From: Aphelenchoides besseyi
Lineage: Eukaryota; Nematoda; Chromadorea; Rhabditida; Aphelenchoididae
Length of the DNA stretch: 64,000 bases
Assembly: GCA_024699855.1 (NCBI GenBank)
Contig: JAMPIQ010000002.1
Location: 17,608,001-17,672,000 of the forward strand
Direction of reading: 5' to 3'
The notes under the pieces are model-generated. The model was not told where the DNA came from and did no database searches. It saw nothing but the letters and a program-made list of their open reading frames with translations. This document shows positions 1 through 11,662 of this stretch, in pieces. Both the position numbers and the translations under genes were made by a program. How positions within the stretch are numbered: the stretch's first letter is position 1; every line of letters begins with the position of its first letter.

Positions 1-1560
1 TTGTCACGGAAATGTTACACTGAACTTATTGTTCATGCCAATTTCTTCCAAGTTGACAAAATCGAAGAAAGCGGAAAGTGTTGGATACTCGAATGTCTCC
101 AACTACCTTGCGATCAACCGCTTTTTCTATCGATCAACTTTTGTTGGAACGACAAATTGCAATGTAGGCTTGATCGTATGTTTTAGACAAAAACAAATCG
201 AAGCGTCCGGTTCGTGCATCTCAAAATTTCTACGAGTATTTTGCTCTTCGGGTAATTGTACAAGGTTCCTAGTGATTTCCGTCAAAACAAACAGTCTTGA
301 GATATTCTTCATAATACAATCGACATAACAATAACAAGCGGTTAAGAATCAAAAATCTGCTGTTATAATGAATCCGCGAGCTGTGAATATCAAAAATGAT
401 GAACTCGAAGATTGCATCGTAGACTTTGTTCTAAACGTATCAGCGTCGAGTTCGCTTGCGAACTGATTTCGATCTTTGTGATTTTCGAGCTTAAGGCAAA
501 AGGACATTTACGGTTATTACTCAACGAAAATTCGAGGAATTTACAAATTCTGTTTATGTTTTGGTATTGAGCTTCCGGTTGTTCATTTGGAGAAAACCGG
601 TGCAGTCGAGCAAACGGAGCCAATGGTCTTGAATCTATGATCATTGCTTATTGTCGTAGTAAAAATTATGACGAGTAAATGGTTGGAACGAGTGACTGTA
701 GACTTTTGGTTCACGTAAATGCCTTACAAATAAGCGGCTTTCAATTCATTTTGTCTACGACACAATCAGTCTTCAAGCCTATGATTTAGATGAAGACTTT
801 TTTGCGCTTGAATTTCTAGGTAATACTCGTAACATACTACGTGATAAAATGAAGAAACTCTCAAAGAATACAAATCCTGATTCATTGTTCCAAAAACGTT
901 TGTTTACTTCGTCTATTGCTAATTGACACTCTTCGGGAACGTTTTGCTTGAAGGTTTTCGTTCTTTGCAGACTCACTTTTACAGTTAATTTTCGTAACAA
1001 GCGAATCCAAACACCGTGATCTCCAGAGATTATAACCTTAAACAACGCGGTCCAGCATTCTTGGCTTCTTGATTAGAGAACCACGTTCTTCTGTGCTCGG
1101 AAGGTTCGTGCTATTTGTGTTCCTTTGTTCAAACTCCTTAGTCGTAAACGACAATTTTGCGGTTTGATCAAAATTCAATATCCACTTCTCGACCTTGTTA
1201 TTACGACACATTTTGTTCGCTTTCGGTCCCGCCTTTTTGTCGTTATTGACACGAGACAGAGGTTGGGGCGGAGCTTTTTCGGGGACGGAACGACTAAGAA
1301 ATAAAACGCGAACCATCGGACACAACATTCAGTTTGTGTTGAACGTTTTCTTCTCGTCGTCTTACAGTTGCTTAGTGATCAAAAGTCAATCTTCACTTCT
1401 ACAGTAACCCTTTGGTTTTGTTTATCACTCGAGATTTTCTGATCCTTTCGCGCCAATCGAACTTCTATACGCGAATTGTGTACACCGACTAACTACGTGA
1501 TTAAAAACGTATTCTTGTAATTCCGATTTCTCAGTCTCACTTCATTCTACGAACGGAAAA
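1..1560. other. 5' flank of the first neuropeptide gene
   Basis: I see no gene that I can support here. Several open frames of 60-99 codons exist on both strands, but none has a recognisable motif, a signal peptide or phase-consistent splice partners. The last few hundred bases are the probable promoter and 5' UTR of the gene starting at 1561. Confidence 0.4.
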
Positions 1561-4072
1561 ATGATCAAAATCAACGGTTTGGAACTCTGCTTGGTTTTCA
1601 CCATTGCTCTGATTGGTATGCTCGCTTCGACTCACGCGTTGCCTGTCACCAACGCGGCCAACACACAATCAACAGAAACCACCGAACTTTCATCGTCGAA
1701 TCCGGGAATCCAAAGTGAATTCGATTACAGCAGGTAGGTCTGTTGATTTGAAAGAAAAGTATCTTTGATCCTAACCGAAAACTCTCAAATAGTTGTCAAA
1801 CTTTAAATTCATTCACACCTGTTTATTAAGATGAACAGGTGCTTCGTATTTTAGTCATTGGTAACAAGATCTATTAAGGTCAGAAAACAATGAAAACAAA
1901 ATTATGTCTTAAGACTCTTGAATGTTTTGTTTGGCTTACTGTAAAGCTCAAACATCGTCGAGTGCACACGGTTTGTCCTTAATACAAAGTGATGGCGATT
2001 TGACATTAACTCGGCTTACCGTAACCACTTGATTACGAGCACAACCTTTCGCTTTTGTGCTTATAAAAATATGCGAGTTGAGACGACTAAGCACATGATC
2101 ACAAGCACACTAATCAGATTAACATTAGGCTTTTGATTCTCGTAGGCAAAACATGTTTACAATAAAAAATTTCATTGAGAGAGTTGTTGTTAATCAGTTA
2201 GATTGACGCAATCCATTGGAAATCATTTACGGATGGTCAAAATCTAATTACCAACCGCGAACACATCTGTTAACATCGAACAACAGAAGACGAATGATTA
2301 AATCCCTTTTTATCGTATTACACAATCCTTTACTTCACGACGTTTCTAATTAATCTACTCTTCCGTTTTTGGCCATTGCAGATTAGTTGAGTGGGTTAAC
2401 GAATAAAGCGTAGTCTTCCACCTACAATTGAGTCAAAGAAAATGTTTATGCACAATAGATCGCCTTAGAGTGTAGCAACTAAGAGTAGTGTTTTTACGTG
2501 AAAGATTTGTTGCAACATCTTTTGTGCCGTAAAAGTTCTGATATGATCGCGTAGTTCTGTCTTCGATTGCATCGTCCAACTAACGGTACGAACGTTGAAC
2601 GTCACGAAGCCGCATCAAACGCACTTTTCAACAAGTCATTAACGGACATCTACACTCCGTAATTCAATAATTGCCGGTCTATCGGTGCAAATGATGAAAA
2701 CCGGATGTCTAATGGGCATCTTGTTTCGACAAATCTCGACTTCTAAGCCGCCAATTAACATCCAACTTTCATTTGGTTGTGTATATTCATACATCACTAA
2801 CCATTTGAACATTCACGATTTGCGTTCATGCACTTGTGACCGGCAATTTGCGTTCAAAAAAGTTGATTGTGTGTTCCAACCAAAGATACCGTAATCGAGC
2901 TAAAAACGCAGACTTTGTTATTTTTCATTTTAGTCTATTAAGCATTAATGGAATTCGAATTCAACACCTGTCTCAACACGTGAAATTTCACTTTTATTCG
3001 GACAGATGATTCGCAGTTTAGAAATCGGGAAGTAGATCCGAGACTACAAAGAGTACATGACCTTCGGTTTAAGGTCGCTGAACTCAGCAGTCGGAGTGAA
3101 CTTGTGTTTTCGTTGTCATGTTGATTCGAAGCTTGTAAACACGGGCCAATGTTTATGATGAATCACTTGACATTATCGAGTAATAAAAATTCGAGTCACG
3201 ATGCTTTCAGAATTTGAATTCTCGAGGATCTGAGACGTCTGGCTAATCAAAAATTTAAATTTGAAGTGCGCGAGATGCGTGCTTTAAAATTAGTTAAGAA
3301 GGAAGAAGATTTGGCTTCCTTTTGTCGTAACATTGAGTTGTTGAGGGCAATCTACTTAGTACGGAGAATTGTGAGTGATGATGTAAAAATGAATTAAAGC
3401 AACAAACAGAACAACTAATGAGCTTAACAAGGATGAACTATCATTCAATGACTACGTTTTCTAGAAGTGTGTCGTGATCAAATTTGCGGTTGTTTACTCG
3501 TTACCTTTCGATCCAAGAACACAGAAATAAACTTTTCGTGCAGTTTTTACGAAAAAGAACAAGGATCTTTGATATCATGAAAATGTGCTTTCGAATACAA
3601 TAGACGAATAATTGCGACAAAGCGAAGGAGCGAAAGCAAAAGAAACTTCTGTTGCAAAATTGAATCAAAGTCTTGGCAAACTGTTTGGTTCCGTTTTTAC
3701 GTCAAAGTGAGCAAAAGTGCTAATCGCCTACGCTTCGAGCAATAGTGGACGTCAAATCCGCAATTGACATCTTTGTTTTCAGATTCCTTTTCAAACCGGA
3801 AGGCGGTGAGAAGCGTGCCATTCAACAGCTTCCGGCATCGTTCGGTGAGCGTGTCGCCGGTCAATGGTATCAAGCCGGCAGTTTGCCACGACACTTGGCA
3901 CCAAAATTCAAGAGGTAAGAATCGGGTTGAACTTTATGCCAATAATAAAACCACTTGAAGGGAATTCGGTGCTTTCTTGCCGAATGACAAACGTTTGGAC
4001 GATCAATATTTGGACGATTTCTACAACATGCAACAACCCGGCCGTTTCGAGTGGAACTACAATCGACTTTAA
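1561..4072 (+). CDS. neuropeptide-like secreted precursor, 3 exons
   Basis: Exons are 1561-1733, 3783-3914 and 3961-4072, with GT..AG ends and consistent phase; the protein is about 138 residues. The start gives a clear signal peptide whose hydrophobic core (LCLVFTIALIGMLAST) ends at ...THALP. After a Ser/Thr-rich spacer come three Lys-Arg sites (GGEKR, KFKR, PNDKR), which would release a roughly 30-residue peptide, the short peptide EFGAFLPNDKR and an acidic, aromatic C-terminal peptide. There is no amidation glycine before the basic sites. Signal peptide plus several dibasic sites is the usual plan of a neuropeptide precursor, cut by proprotein convertase in the secretory pathway. I do not recognise the peptide family. 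Intron 1 is about 2.05 kb, very long for this window, and could hold regulatory DNA. Confidence 0.6.
3218..3396 (+). pseudogene. coding-like relic inside the long neuropeptide intron
   Basis: An open frame of about 60 codons ends in TAA at 3394-3396. It reads as a charged, helix-prone stretch (EVREMRALKLVKKEEDLASF) and is preceded by an acceptor-like TTTCAG at about 3205-3210. In-frame stops lie just upstream and no partner exon was found. It may be a decayed exon, a fragment of a mobile element's coiled-coil protein, or chance. Confidence 0.2.
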
Positions 4073-4405
4073 ACGACTGTCACACCAACTTTAATTTATG
4101 CTGCTTTTTCTCGACCATGAGTTTTGTGATACCCCGTGCAGGCAAAGTAAATGTCTTGCAAAACCTTTACATTCATAATCGAATCGTAGCATGCAAATTC
4201 ATTTCTCGTAATGGTTTAAAAGCTGTGAAGTTCAAATCTCCCGGTTAACCTTTTTGTATCAAACTGTTAACAACTAAAGGCATTTTCGCTAACAAATTCT
4301 GTATTCAACAATTAGAATAAGTTTTGATAGTTACTTCATTTGGTTCATCTCTTGAATAAACTTCTCCCAAATTTTGTAGTTTGATTATTATTTTGCAAAA
4401 CAATT

Positions 4406-5237
4406 TTATCCGTCTGACCAAATGCGATTATGAGTGTGTTAAAATAAACACGTTGAAGTTGTTTCTCGATTGTCCATGTTTTCAAACACTCACCTCCGAC
4501 ATGCGTTTTAGCTGTGGATGTTGAAGTTGTGCTGCTGAGCTTGATAAACGACTTCATGTAATTCCCAATTCCGACGGTCAAATTCACTTTTGACATGTCG
4601 TAGATCCAATCAGTAAGGACAATTGGACATTCCTATTCAATGTGTAATTTCAAGCTGGGAATTATTAGACTGACCTGTTTGTCATTCGGATACTCGTGAT
4701 AATCAAAGTTGCATGTGATGTAAAAACTGAAGGCTCCGGTCGCCGCAACGATTCCCTTGTTCGTTACCGTATGCGGTTTTCCGCCCAAGTACAAATGCCA
4801 ACTGTTGGTTCGTGCGGCGTGGTAAAGCGAGATAGCAGGTTGCCAAATCTTCCACGATTGAATCTTGAGACTATAGGTGTTATTGTATGCTTTTGGATCC
4901 CACTGAAGATACTCGTCCATCCAAACCGCATATAATAAGCCGTGAACGAGCATTGCTTGTTCAATTTGATCCTAAACAAGTGAATACTGCAATTTTCCGT
5001 CCACTTACCACCGTTTCGATATGATTGATAATGATGACCAAATTTACGTTCGTAGTCGTAGATTCCTCTTTTACTGGTCGATGACGACGATCGTAGTTGC
5101 GCAAAATTCGGCTCTCAATTTCACGTTGGATGTTAACTAAAAGCAAGTATGCATACCCACGACTAAAGTCATTTACCTTTCGCCGCAACACTGGACAGTA
5201 AAACCAAAAGCGACAATAAAAACACGTGATCTGCCAT
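4406..5237 (-). CDS. secreted Cys-loop receptor ligand-binding domain without membrane helices
   Basis: In gene order the exons are 5237-5177, 5136-5009, 4971-4675, 4632-4494 and 4413-4406, encoding about 210 residues. The signal peptide (MADHVFLLSLLVLLSSVAA) is followed by the nicotinic-type extracellular fold: the first helix (ESRILRNYDRRHRPV), loop A (DEYLQWDPKAYN), loop B region (KIWQPAISLYHA) and a perfect 13-residue Cys loop, CNFDYHEYPNDKQEC. The frame continues to GNYMKSF and then, after a GT..AG intron, stops before loop C. No M1-M4 helices occur on this strand down to the left edge. Family knowledge: full receptors run 400-500 residues, while molluscan acetylcholine-binding proteins are soluble 210-residue homologues. 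This could be such a soluble protein, a regulator of receptor assembly, or a truncated gene. The 8-nt last exon is the weakest join. Confidence 0.65.
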
Positions 5238-5776
5238 CGTGTTCACGTATCGATAAGCCAATTTGATTGACGACAAAGTGCGCAAACGAAATGAAGTTGC
5301 TGCTTAGTCGTATAAACAATCGTGTGCATCCACGTATCAAATAGCCGACTGAAAGGACCGATCATTTTGTTTATCAAGCTATTTCATGAACAGAAAGCTT
5401 TTTCTCATTTGTTTTATACAAACGTTCTACTTCGCTTGTCGAATTGATTTCAAATGATGACTTCAAACAACAGGCATCGAAGATCACTCAAAGCAACTTC
5501 AAATAGAACATAATCTCACTTATCTTGAACTTTAGCTTCAATTCGTAAATCGCAACCACTCAGTCATTTAATTGGCGTGCAAATTCAATGATTATTCTTG
5601 TATTATTTATACGCTCAATCGAAGATCTTTGCTTAGAACAATTCATTCTGATCTCTTCCTTCACGTTGAGATTCAAATACTTGTGTTACTGGTTCTACCA
5701 ATTCTCTATAACCTCGTTTGTTCAGGGTCCTTGAATTCGTTGACGTTTACAACTTCCAATACGACATCTATTCCTC

Positions 5777-6144
5777 ATGTTATGTGGTGGCTTGAAGTTC
5801 AAAGGATGGGGATTGCAAACACTAATCGTCTATTTGCTCATCATTCAATTTGGCGTCTGTAGGCCCATCGAATTCGGTTTGTCTTCTTGACGCTTTCGTT
5901 TAATCATTCAGACTTCTACGTCTGTCACTAGAGCTTGTGACTAAAATTCGAAGACCAATGAGGTCATTTGAATGGCTAAAAAAGAACCAACTGATGACAT
6001 TGAATCTACTGTACAAATGAAATTATTTTAGGGGATCAGGCACTTTACGATCATCAAGCACCACGAAGTCTGAGACAACTGGAACGATTACTTAGTCAAA
6101 TGGTCAAGTACAAGCACGATGGTTTCTATTTACGTCCTGGTTAG
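5777..6144 (+). CDS. single-copy RPamide neuropeptide precursor (NPF-like layout)
   Basis: Exon 1 is 5777-5876 and exon 2 is 6032-6144 (phase-1 junction); the protein is about 70 residues. The start lies in a different frame from the longest local reading frame. It was chosen because it gives a signal peptide (LQTLIVYLLIIQFGVC) directly before the peptide. The remainder is one continuous peptide of about 42 residues that starts after ...GVC and ends YKHDGFYLRPG followed by stop. The final Gly would be converted to an amide, giving ...YLRP-NH2. There are no internal dibasic sites. One long amidated peptide right after the signal peptide, with an amphipathic helix (SLRQLERLLSQMVKY), resembles neuropeptide F precursors, but the tail is RPG rather than RPRFG. 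Nematode NLP-2/NLP-22-type peptides also end in RPG. Assignment to either family is inference. Confidence 0.6.
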
Positions 6145-6299
6145 ACGATTGATATTGTAAAAACAACGATCGTTGAGTTGGAATAAACGCTGAGAATGTC
6201 ATTTGAGTGTATAAGATTCTATCAGCTTACGATCAGGTTGCTCTCATGCGCATCGAAAGTTCAAAATGTAAAAATTGTTTTGACAACCGCGTCAGGAAA

Positions 6300-6620
6300 G
6301 CTACCACAAGTGATAACCACCAAGCAGTCGAAGGGAGAGCCTGGGGAAAACCCCTGGGGACGCTTTCAACCGTGAACCCGAACACGGTCCCACCCGGAGG
6401 TGGGTTATGCTAACTCTCGATCCAACACTCATAGCCTTGTTGAATCTTCGGTAAGAGACCCGAACTTCCGAAGAAGTCGAAGTCAGTACCTCCGTACAAC
6501 CATTAGGCTATGAGCTGCTGGTGACTGCAGGACAGAAAGCCGCTCATGATCCGGAGATTTCGACATCCGCTTCTCAGTGGACTGCAATTGATTCTGGACT
6601 TCAGTTGAGTGGTTGAGAGT
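6300..6620. ncRNA. candidate structured RNA (strand and class unresolved)
   Basis: This GC-rich island in AT-rich surroundings can form several perfect helices. GGGG 6343-6346 pairs with CCCC 6351-6354 (loop AAAA). ACCGTG 6369-6374 pairs with CACGGT 6383-6388. CCCACC 6389-6394 pairs with GGTGGG 6399-6404 (loop CGGA). A 10-bp helix forms from CTCATAGCCT 6428-6437 and AGGCTATGAG 6505-6514, enclosing a 7-bp helix (6445-6451 with 6468-6474). No tRNA B box, hammerhead core or spliced-leader sequence is visible. A GGACAGAAAGCC segment recalls the ACAG..A element (CR-V) of RNase P/MRP RNA, but I could not assemble the rest of that fold, so this is only a lead. A 68-codon frame crossing it has no protein features. 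Confidence 0.45.
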
Positions 6621-8649
6621 ACAACAACAAACTTCTAAGGATGCTCATGACTTGTATTCAAATTCGGTTTCTACTAATAGTGGGATGGTTGATGCACAAT
6701 TATTACTAAAAATCGATTCAATTGTCGATTGAGATCAAACCAAAAGACTTGGTTTCAGCTCTTTCTGCTCGTTTGTATTTGACGTTTGAACTTCGTTGTC
6801 TATTTTCCCTCGTCTCCCGCCTCAATAAGCCTTCTTTTTGATTGGCGACTTGTCGGTTTGTTTGAACCCGACACTATATCGTTTATTTGTCCTTGCAAAT
6901 TATAGAAATGGATGGATGCAAGAATGAGAAAGCGAAATCTTTTTGCCAATGCGTTTGATTTTCGAAGCTCAACGATTATACTATAAACTCCCATGCGAGC
7001 AAACGCTCCATTTTACATCACTTTTTTTCGCGATCAACGTTAAGCTCCGATTCTCAAAACTTTTCGAATTGGGACAAAAAATGAGCATATCAGTCGATCA
7101 GATTAACTAATTGTTTTAATAAACCTTAAGGAAAGTCTCCGAACTTGAGGCTCGAATTCAGGAACTCACGAATGAAGTGAAAGCCTTGAAGCGAGAGCTC
7201 ACAGCGACGAAAAATGAAAATGCGACGTTGCAAAAGCAATTAGTATAAAACTTGCCTGTAGTTTTTAGTTTTCGCTTACACAGAAACCTCAACACTGAGA
7301 AGATCGTACGATTGCAATGTGGGACTTAGAGTGCGTTTGATCAGTACGGAAAACCGCATCTGGGCGGGGTTGTGTGAGTCGAAAAGCTTTCTCTTATGAA
7401 CTTCATCTACCAAACCTTTGATTAAATTTTCAGGATCAAACCAAAAATAGTTCAAAAGTGGTGGGAATTGATCATGAACCGTATAAGATCGTTAAGAAAT
7501 GAAAACACGGAAATAACTTAAGAGATAGGGCAGACATCAAAATTCTAAACTCTTCTATCGAGTCAAGCAAGTTTTTTAGCTCTCGAACTACCGTTGGAAA
7601 GCGGTGTTAAATGACAAAACCTTCACAACCTTAGTAGCAAATCATTTTCGCCCAAAGTTCACCTAAAATAAAGAGATTTACAACTGTTTCGGAAAGCTCT
7701 TCGCCGACATCTTCGATCGACTTTTGTATAGAAGTTCATTCTTTTGATGCAATGCAAGAGTTGAAGATTCTAAACAATAAGTTTGACTCAGCAAAATCGG
7801 AGCTTACTAAACATGTATCGACCGACTTTAAAACTCATATACACTTGTTTAATTCTTGTTGAGTCAGACTGATTGAACACATTCTACAATATATCCACAC
7901 TTTTATCATCGAGACAGTCACACGAACCGATTTTGGAGAAAAATAGACGTCTAAGTGGAACGTGTTGTTCGCTTCAACAGTAAAAGACGACAAACTTTTC
8001 ACCTAAAACAAGTAACTAAACTCAACAGGAAGAACAAACCTCAAAAACAGTGTTCTCTTTCTCATCGGACAGAATCGACGGTACGTGAGCTTGCTAGAGA
8101 AGTTTGAGACAACTCGAGGATCGAAAAATGCGATCGACACAACTGCGCTCAAAATTTCGTTCTTTAGATTTTCACTTTCTTTTATAAGATCGACAAGCAC
8201 ATCATTAGAATTACGTAGGCACTAATTCTCCATCATCTGTTCACTCATTGAGATCCGAACAACAGATCCATCTACGCTTAAAATCGCGTACAAGATGCCT
8301 GTAGGATATCCAGAAATTATTTGTTTTAAATTGCACAAGGGAATAAGTGTACATCAACTCGATATTCTTTGTCAATCAAACTATGACTCGCAAATACTGA
8401 CATCGGCCGTAAATGCTCAAGTCGGTTAACTATTATCCATAACTTTATAGTTACAACTGAATCATTTTTATCACTCAGTTGTATCTTTAAACACGTTATC
8501 CTCTCCGAACAATAGTTGTTTCTAGAGAGAAATCAGTAACCATAATTTTTAATGAAGCCTAATAACAATGAACACATTTACTGAGTGTATAAAATGAAAC
8601 CCGTGAAACGGCAATTCAAAACTTCTATTCATCACGATGTTTACCCGAA
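6621..8649. other. AT-rich spacer downstream of the ligand-gated channel
   Basis: About 2 kb with no supported complete gene. It contains an isolated coiled-coil reading frame (7132-7248, listed separately) and a weaker charged frame near 7760-7830. The stretch next to 8650 would be the 3' UTR of the minus-strand channel gene. Confidence 0.4.
7132..7248 (+). pseudogene. isolated coiled-coil exon or relic
   Basis: A frame entered right after an acceptor-like CTTAAG reads as a regular heptad repeat (ELEARIQELTNEVKALKREL and onward) with leucines at the expected spacing, and stops at TAA 7246-7248. Base use looks coding, but I found no flanking exons and no basic region that would make it a bZIP protein. 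It could be the last exon of an unresolved gene, or a fragment of a retroelement ORF1, which is often a coiled coil. Confidence 0.3.
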
Positions 8650-11074
8650 TTAATGATCGGAAAAGATGAAAATGTAAGAGAAATAAACGACGTTAAAAAC
8701 CGTAAAGAACGCTGCAAATATCTGACTATCGATCGAATCTTATTCGAACTAACCCGGAAATATAATCCGAGACATGAGGTCGAGTTGTTCGCATTTAATC
8801 AACGTATCGGTCTTCTTCTTGACCTAAAATGTAATAACAACGGTTACAGTTGTCCATTAAAAACACTTACCTTTCTTTTCTTTCCAATGTCTTTGACTTT
8901 GACCACAACTTGACTCCCTTCGTGTCTCATCTTGTAGCCAATGATTGCCAATTCGATTAGTGATGCAAACACAAACGTCATGCCCGTCAATACCCACCAA
9001 TCAATCACCTTAACGTAACTGACACGCGGTAGATTTCGAATTCTGAACTTTCGAGTTGATGGTTGAAAAACTCTGTTTGAATTCTTACATGTTGCCAAAT
9101 TGAAAGGTCATGGCAAGAAGTGCATTCTGAAATTGACAAAACAGATTTATATCGCAGCTATTCTAAACAATTTTAATCAAAGAATCTTACTACGCCGATC
9201 ATAGTGCGAGCTGGAATTGCACGAGGTCCCAGGTAAAATGGGATCCAGGAAATGAATCTGAACAAAAACTTTACCATCGCATTTTAGTCTTTTTTACATT
9301 GTCATATAAGTCGGAATATATCCCTGCAGTAAATACCAACCGTAACGTCGACGAAATGTAAAATTCACAGTCAATTCGTCCCATACTCCAGCAGCATAAC
9401 GCTAAACACAGATCTTGATCATTCATGAGCTTAGTTCTTACCTGTGCTTTGTATGTCCACGAAAAGTTGACCATACTGAAATCCGGAAGTTCAATGTCTT
9501 TGAAGAGTTGAACGGGTGTTGGTTGATTCCAAATCATGCGAACCATATTCCGATTGTAATTGTACGATTCGAATGTCAACAGACAGGTGATCTCGTCCAT
9601 TGGAAAACGATACAAGTCCAAAAGACACGGGCCTCGAGATTTGATTCGCCAGCACGACCAAATTGAACCGTTTGGAAAAATCATGAGAAAAACATTGCGA
9701 AATGGTGAGTCGTGGATTTTCGCACTTTTACTATTGATAAAGACCTTAAGGCCAAATTTGAATTATCGTAATGTTTAATTACCGTATTTGGAATCCATAT
9801 CGTATCTTGCATTTTGTAATCGAAAGATAGATTGCCCTTACACGGTCTCATGTAGTCGTACGAGAGTGCCGGATCGGCCTGAAAACTTCAGGAGTCACGT
9901 GCTCATCAACGTTGTTTCATTTCGGTTCATTTCATTATCTGTGTTAAGTACCGATTCAGAACGATTTTCAAAATATAATACACAGCCTCATGTAATCGTT
10001 TGTTTATCGAACTTCTTCAGCCAATGAAACGAGCGAAAGAGAAACAACGACGATAATCCAATACCCAGAACTCGTTGACATATAGATCTGCAACAAGGTT
10101 TAAATAAGAACGATTTCACTGGCATTAAAGTTTGTTTTCGGCATTCTCAGCTATCTTTCTTTGTGATGTTATGCCTTCACAATCTTTTGTTTAAATTTTA
10201 GACCAAAAAGATGTCCACAAAAGAACCATTTCTTCATGGAGCGGATGTTCATCAGAAAGATGGCATAAGCATTTTAAATTGCCATCCGCAATTTCGAAGC
10301 TTCAGACGCATACATTATGAAAATGCGGTCTTGTTTCCGTTGTTTCGCCAACACGAGAACAAGTGGAATACAAAAGACAGAAACAATCGGGCGAAGGAGA
10401 CCGTTTTTTGGGACCTCCGTTTAGTTATCCACTAAGCAATTAGTCCAATGGAATCGGATAACCACTCATTTCAGTTTAAATAATGTGTCATCTGCTCAAA
10501 AGACTATCCATCTGAACATACAGCAATGGTTATCGTTGACTGAGCGGTTGACAGAATCAATGACCATTTGTTCTCTGCATCAAAGAAAATTACACTCCCG
10601 CATTCTTTTATGTCCTCAAGACGACGGAATTCGCTCATACAGCGAAAGAAAACTAAATTTCATTCGACAGCTTTCGTCGCGAATTGAGACGAGAAGCTTA
10701 TGAAATTGCTCCGGGCAATATTTTTTTGTGTTTGAGGACGTCAAGATCATTGCGTACTAAAGAAGAGATGATTGACAAGACGTCAACAAAAATTTGGTAT
10801 CAACGTCAAATTTTTGAATACGAACAAAGTGCATACACTTACCGATCTCAAAGTCCTGAGTCATTTCGGAGACCGAAGTCACTTCTTGAATCCAAAGTTC
10901 AATTCGTACGGTAACTGGATCGGTGGGCGTTTTGTGTCGATTGTAATGCACCGTCGTATCGTAGAGAATGTGATCGATGATATCTGTCTCGTTGGCACAA
11001 TAGTCACGACTCGACTCCGCTTGAACGTTTGTTGGAGCGAGGCTCAGAAAGTGAAATAAAACGAGCCAAAACAT
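8650..11074 (-). CDS. GABA/EXP-1-type Cys-loop ligand-gated ion channel subunit
   Basis: Ten exons in phase: 11074-10843, 10087-10065, 9878-9783, 9744-9442, 9401-9298, 9257-9191, 9126-9089, 9042-8871, 8823-8754 and 8711-8650, giving 388 residues. A signal peptide ([14 protein letters not shown]) is followed by the extracellular motif [16 protein letters not shown] and a 13-residue Cys loop ([15 protein letters not shown]). M1 and M2 follow ([39 protein letters not shown]), then M3 after [12 protein letters not shown], and M4 ([19 protein letters not shown]) at the C terminus. The M2 sequence with FQFGN and NLPRVSYVK places it with nematode EXP-1/LGC-35-like and insect CG12344-like subunits. 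The PAR motif before M2 is typical of anion selectivity, unlike cation-selective EXP-1. The M3-M4 loop is unusually short, about 45 residues. Exon 2 is a 23-nt microexon and intron 1 is about 750 nt. The ligand cannot be read from sequence alone. Confidence 0.9.
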
Positions 11075-11662
11075 CCCAGAAGTTCTCCCGAAGCAGAAGA
11101 TTACGAATTTAAAAATTGGAAGCAGAACTCGTTTCGATTGATCATTTCGAGTCGATAGCCTTAAGAACGCAAATTGGCCTCGTTGAAGCGTTGGATTACA
11201 ATCAAAAAACGCAATGCAAGATTTGCGCACGTTGTTTTCGCGTTTTGAGGACAGGCTTCAAAAAGAGGGCCGTCGAATGAGCGAAACAATTTCGGGTCGT
11301 GCCGTCGACGTTTAAAACGCCCATCGTCCACGTTTGAACAAACGCCGCCCGAACAAATGATGTCCGACAGAAGAAATGGGAAGACGTCGAACTTCTTCAT
11401 TTTCCTGCAGAAGTCCTTTTTTCGCGTTTGATGCGCACTATCAACAATTTTGTTCAAATTTCACACACGACCGCAAAAAGTCAATCTGCGCGATGTCGTT
11501 CTTTCCTATTTGGCACTCTTTCTTGCGGTAAACGTTGCTTTTTTCCAAAAGCCCGATAACGAATTCCCAATACACTTGTATGTGGCTGCGCATCATTGAA
11601 TAGAAAGAAGTTTTTATTAGAATATACAGAACATTATTGAACGAATAGTGTTGAGTTGAAGT
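11075..11662. other. spacer between channel start and peroxidase 3' end
   Basis: The right part is the 3' UTR of the peroxidase gene, with a possible AATAAA on the minus strand near 11615. The left part is the channel promoter. In-frame codons continue upstream of 11074 on the minus strand, but the signal peptide begins at 11074. I see no other gene. Confidence 0.4.
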
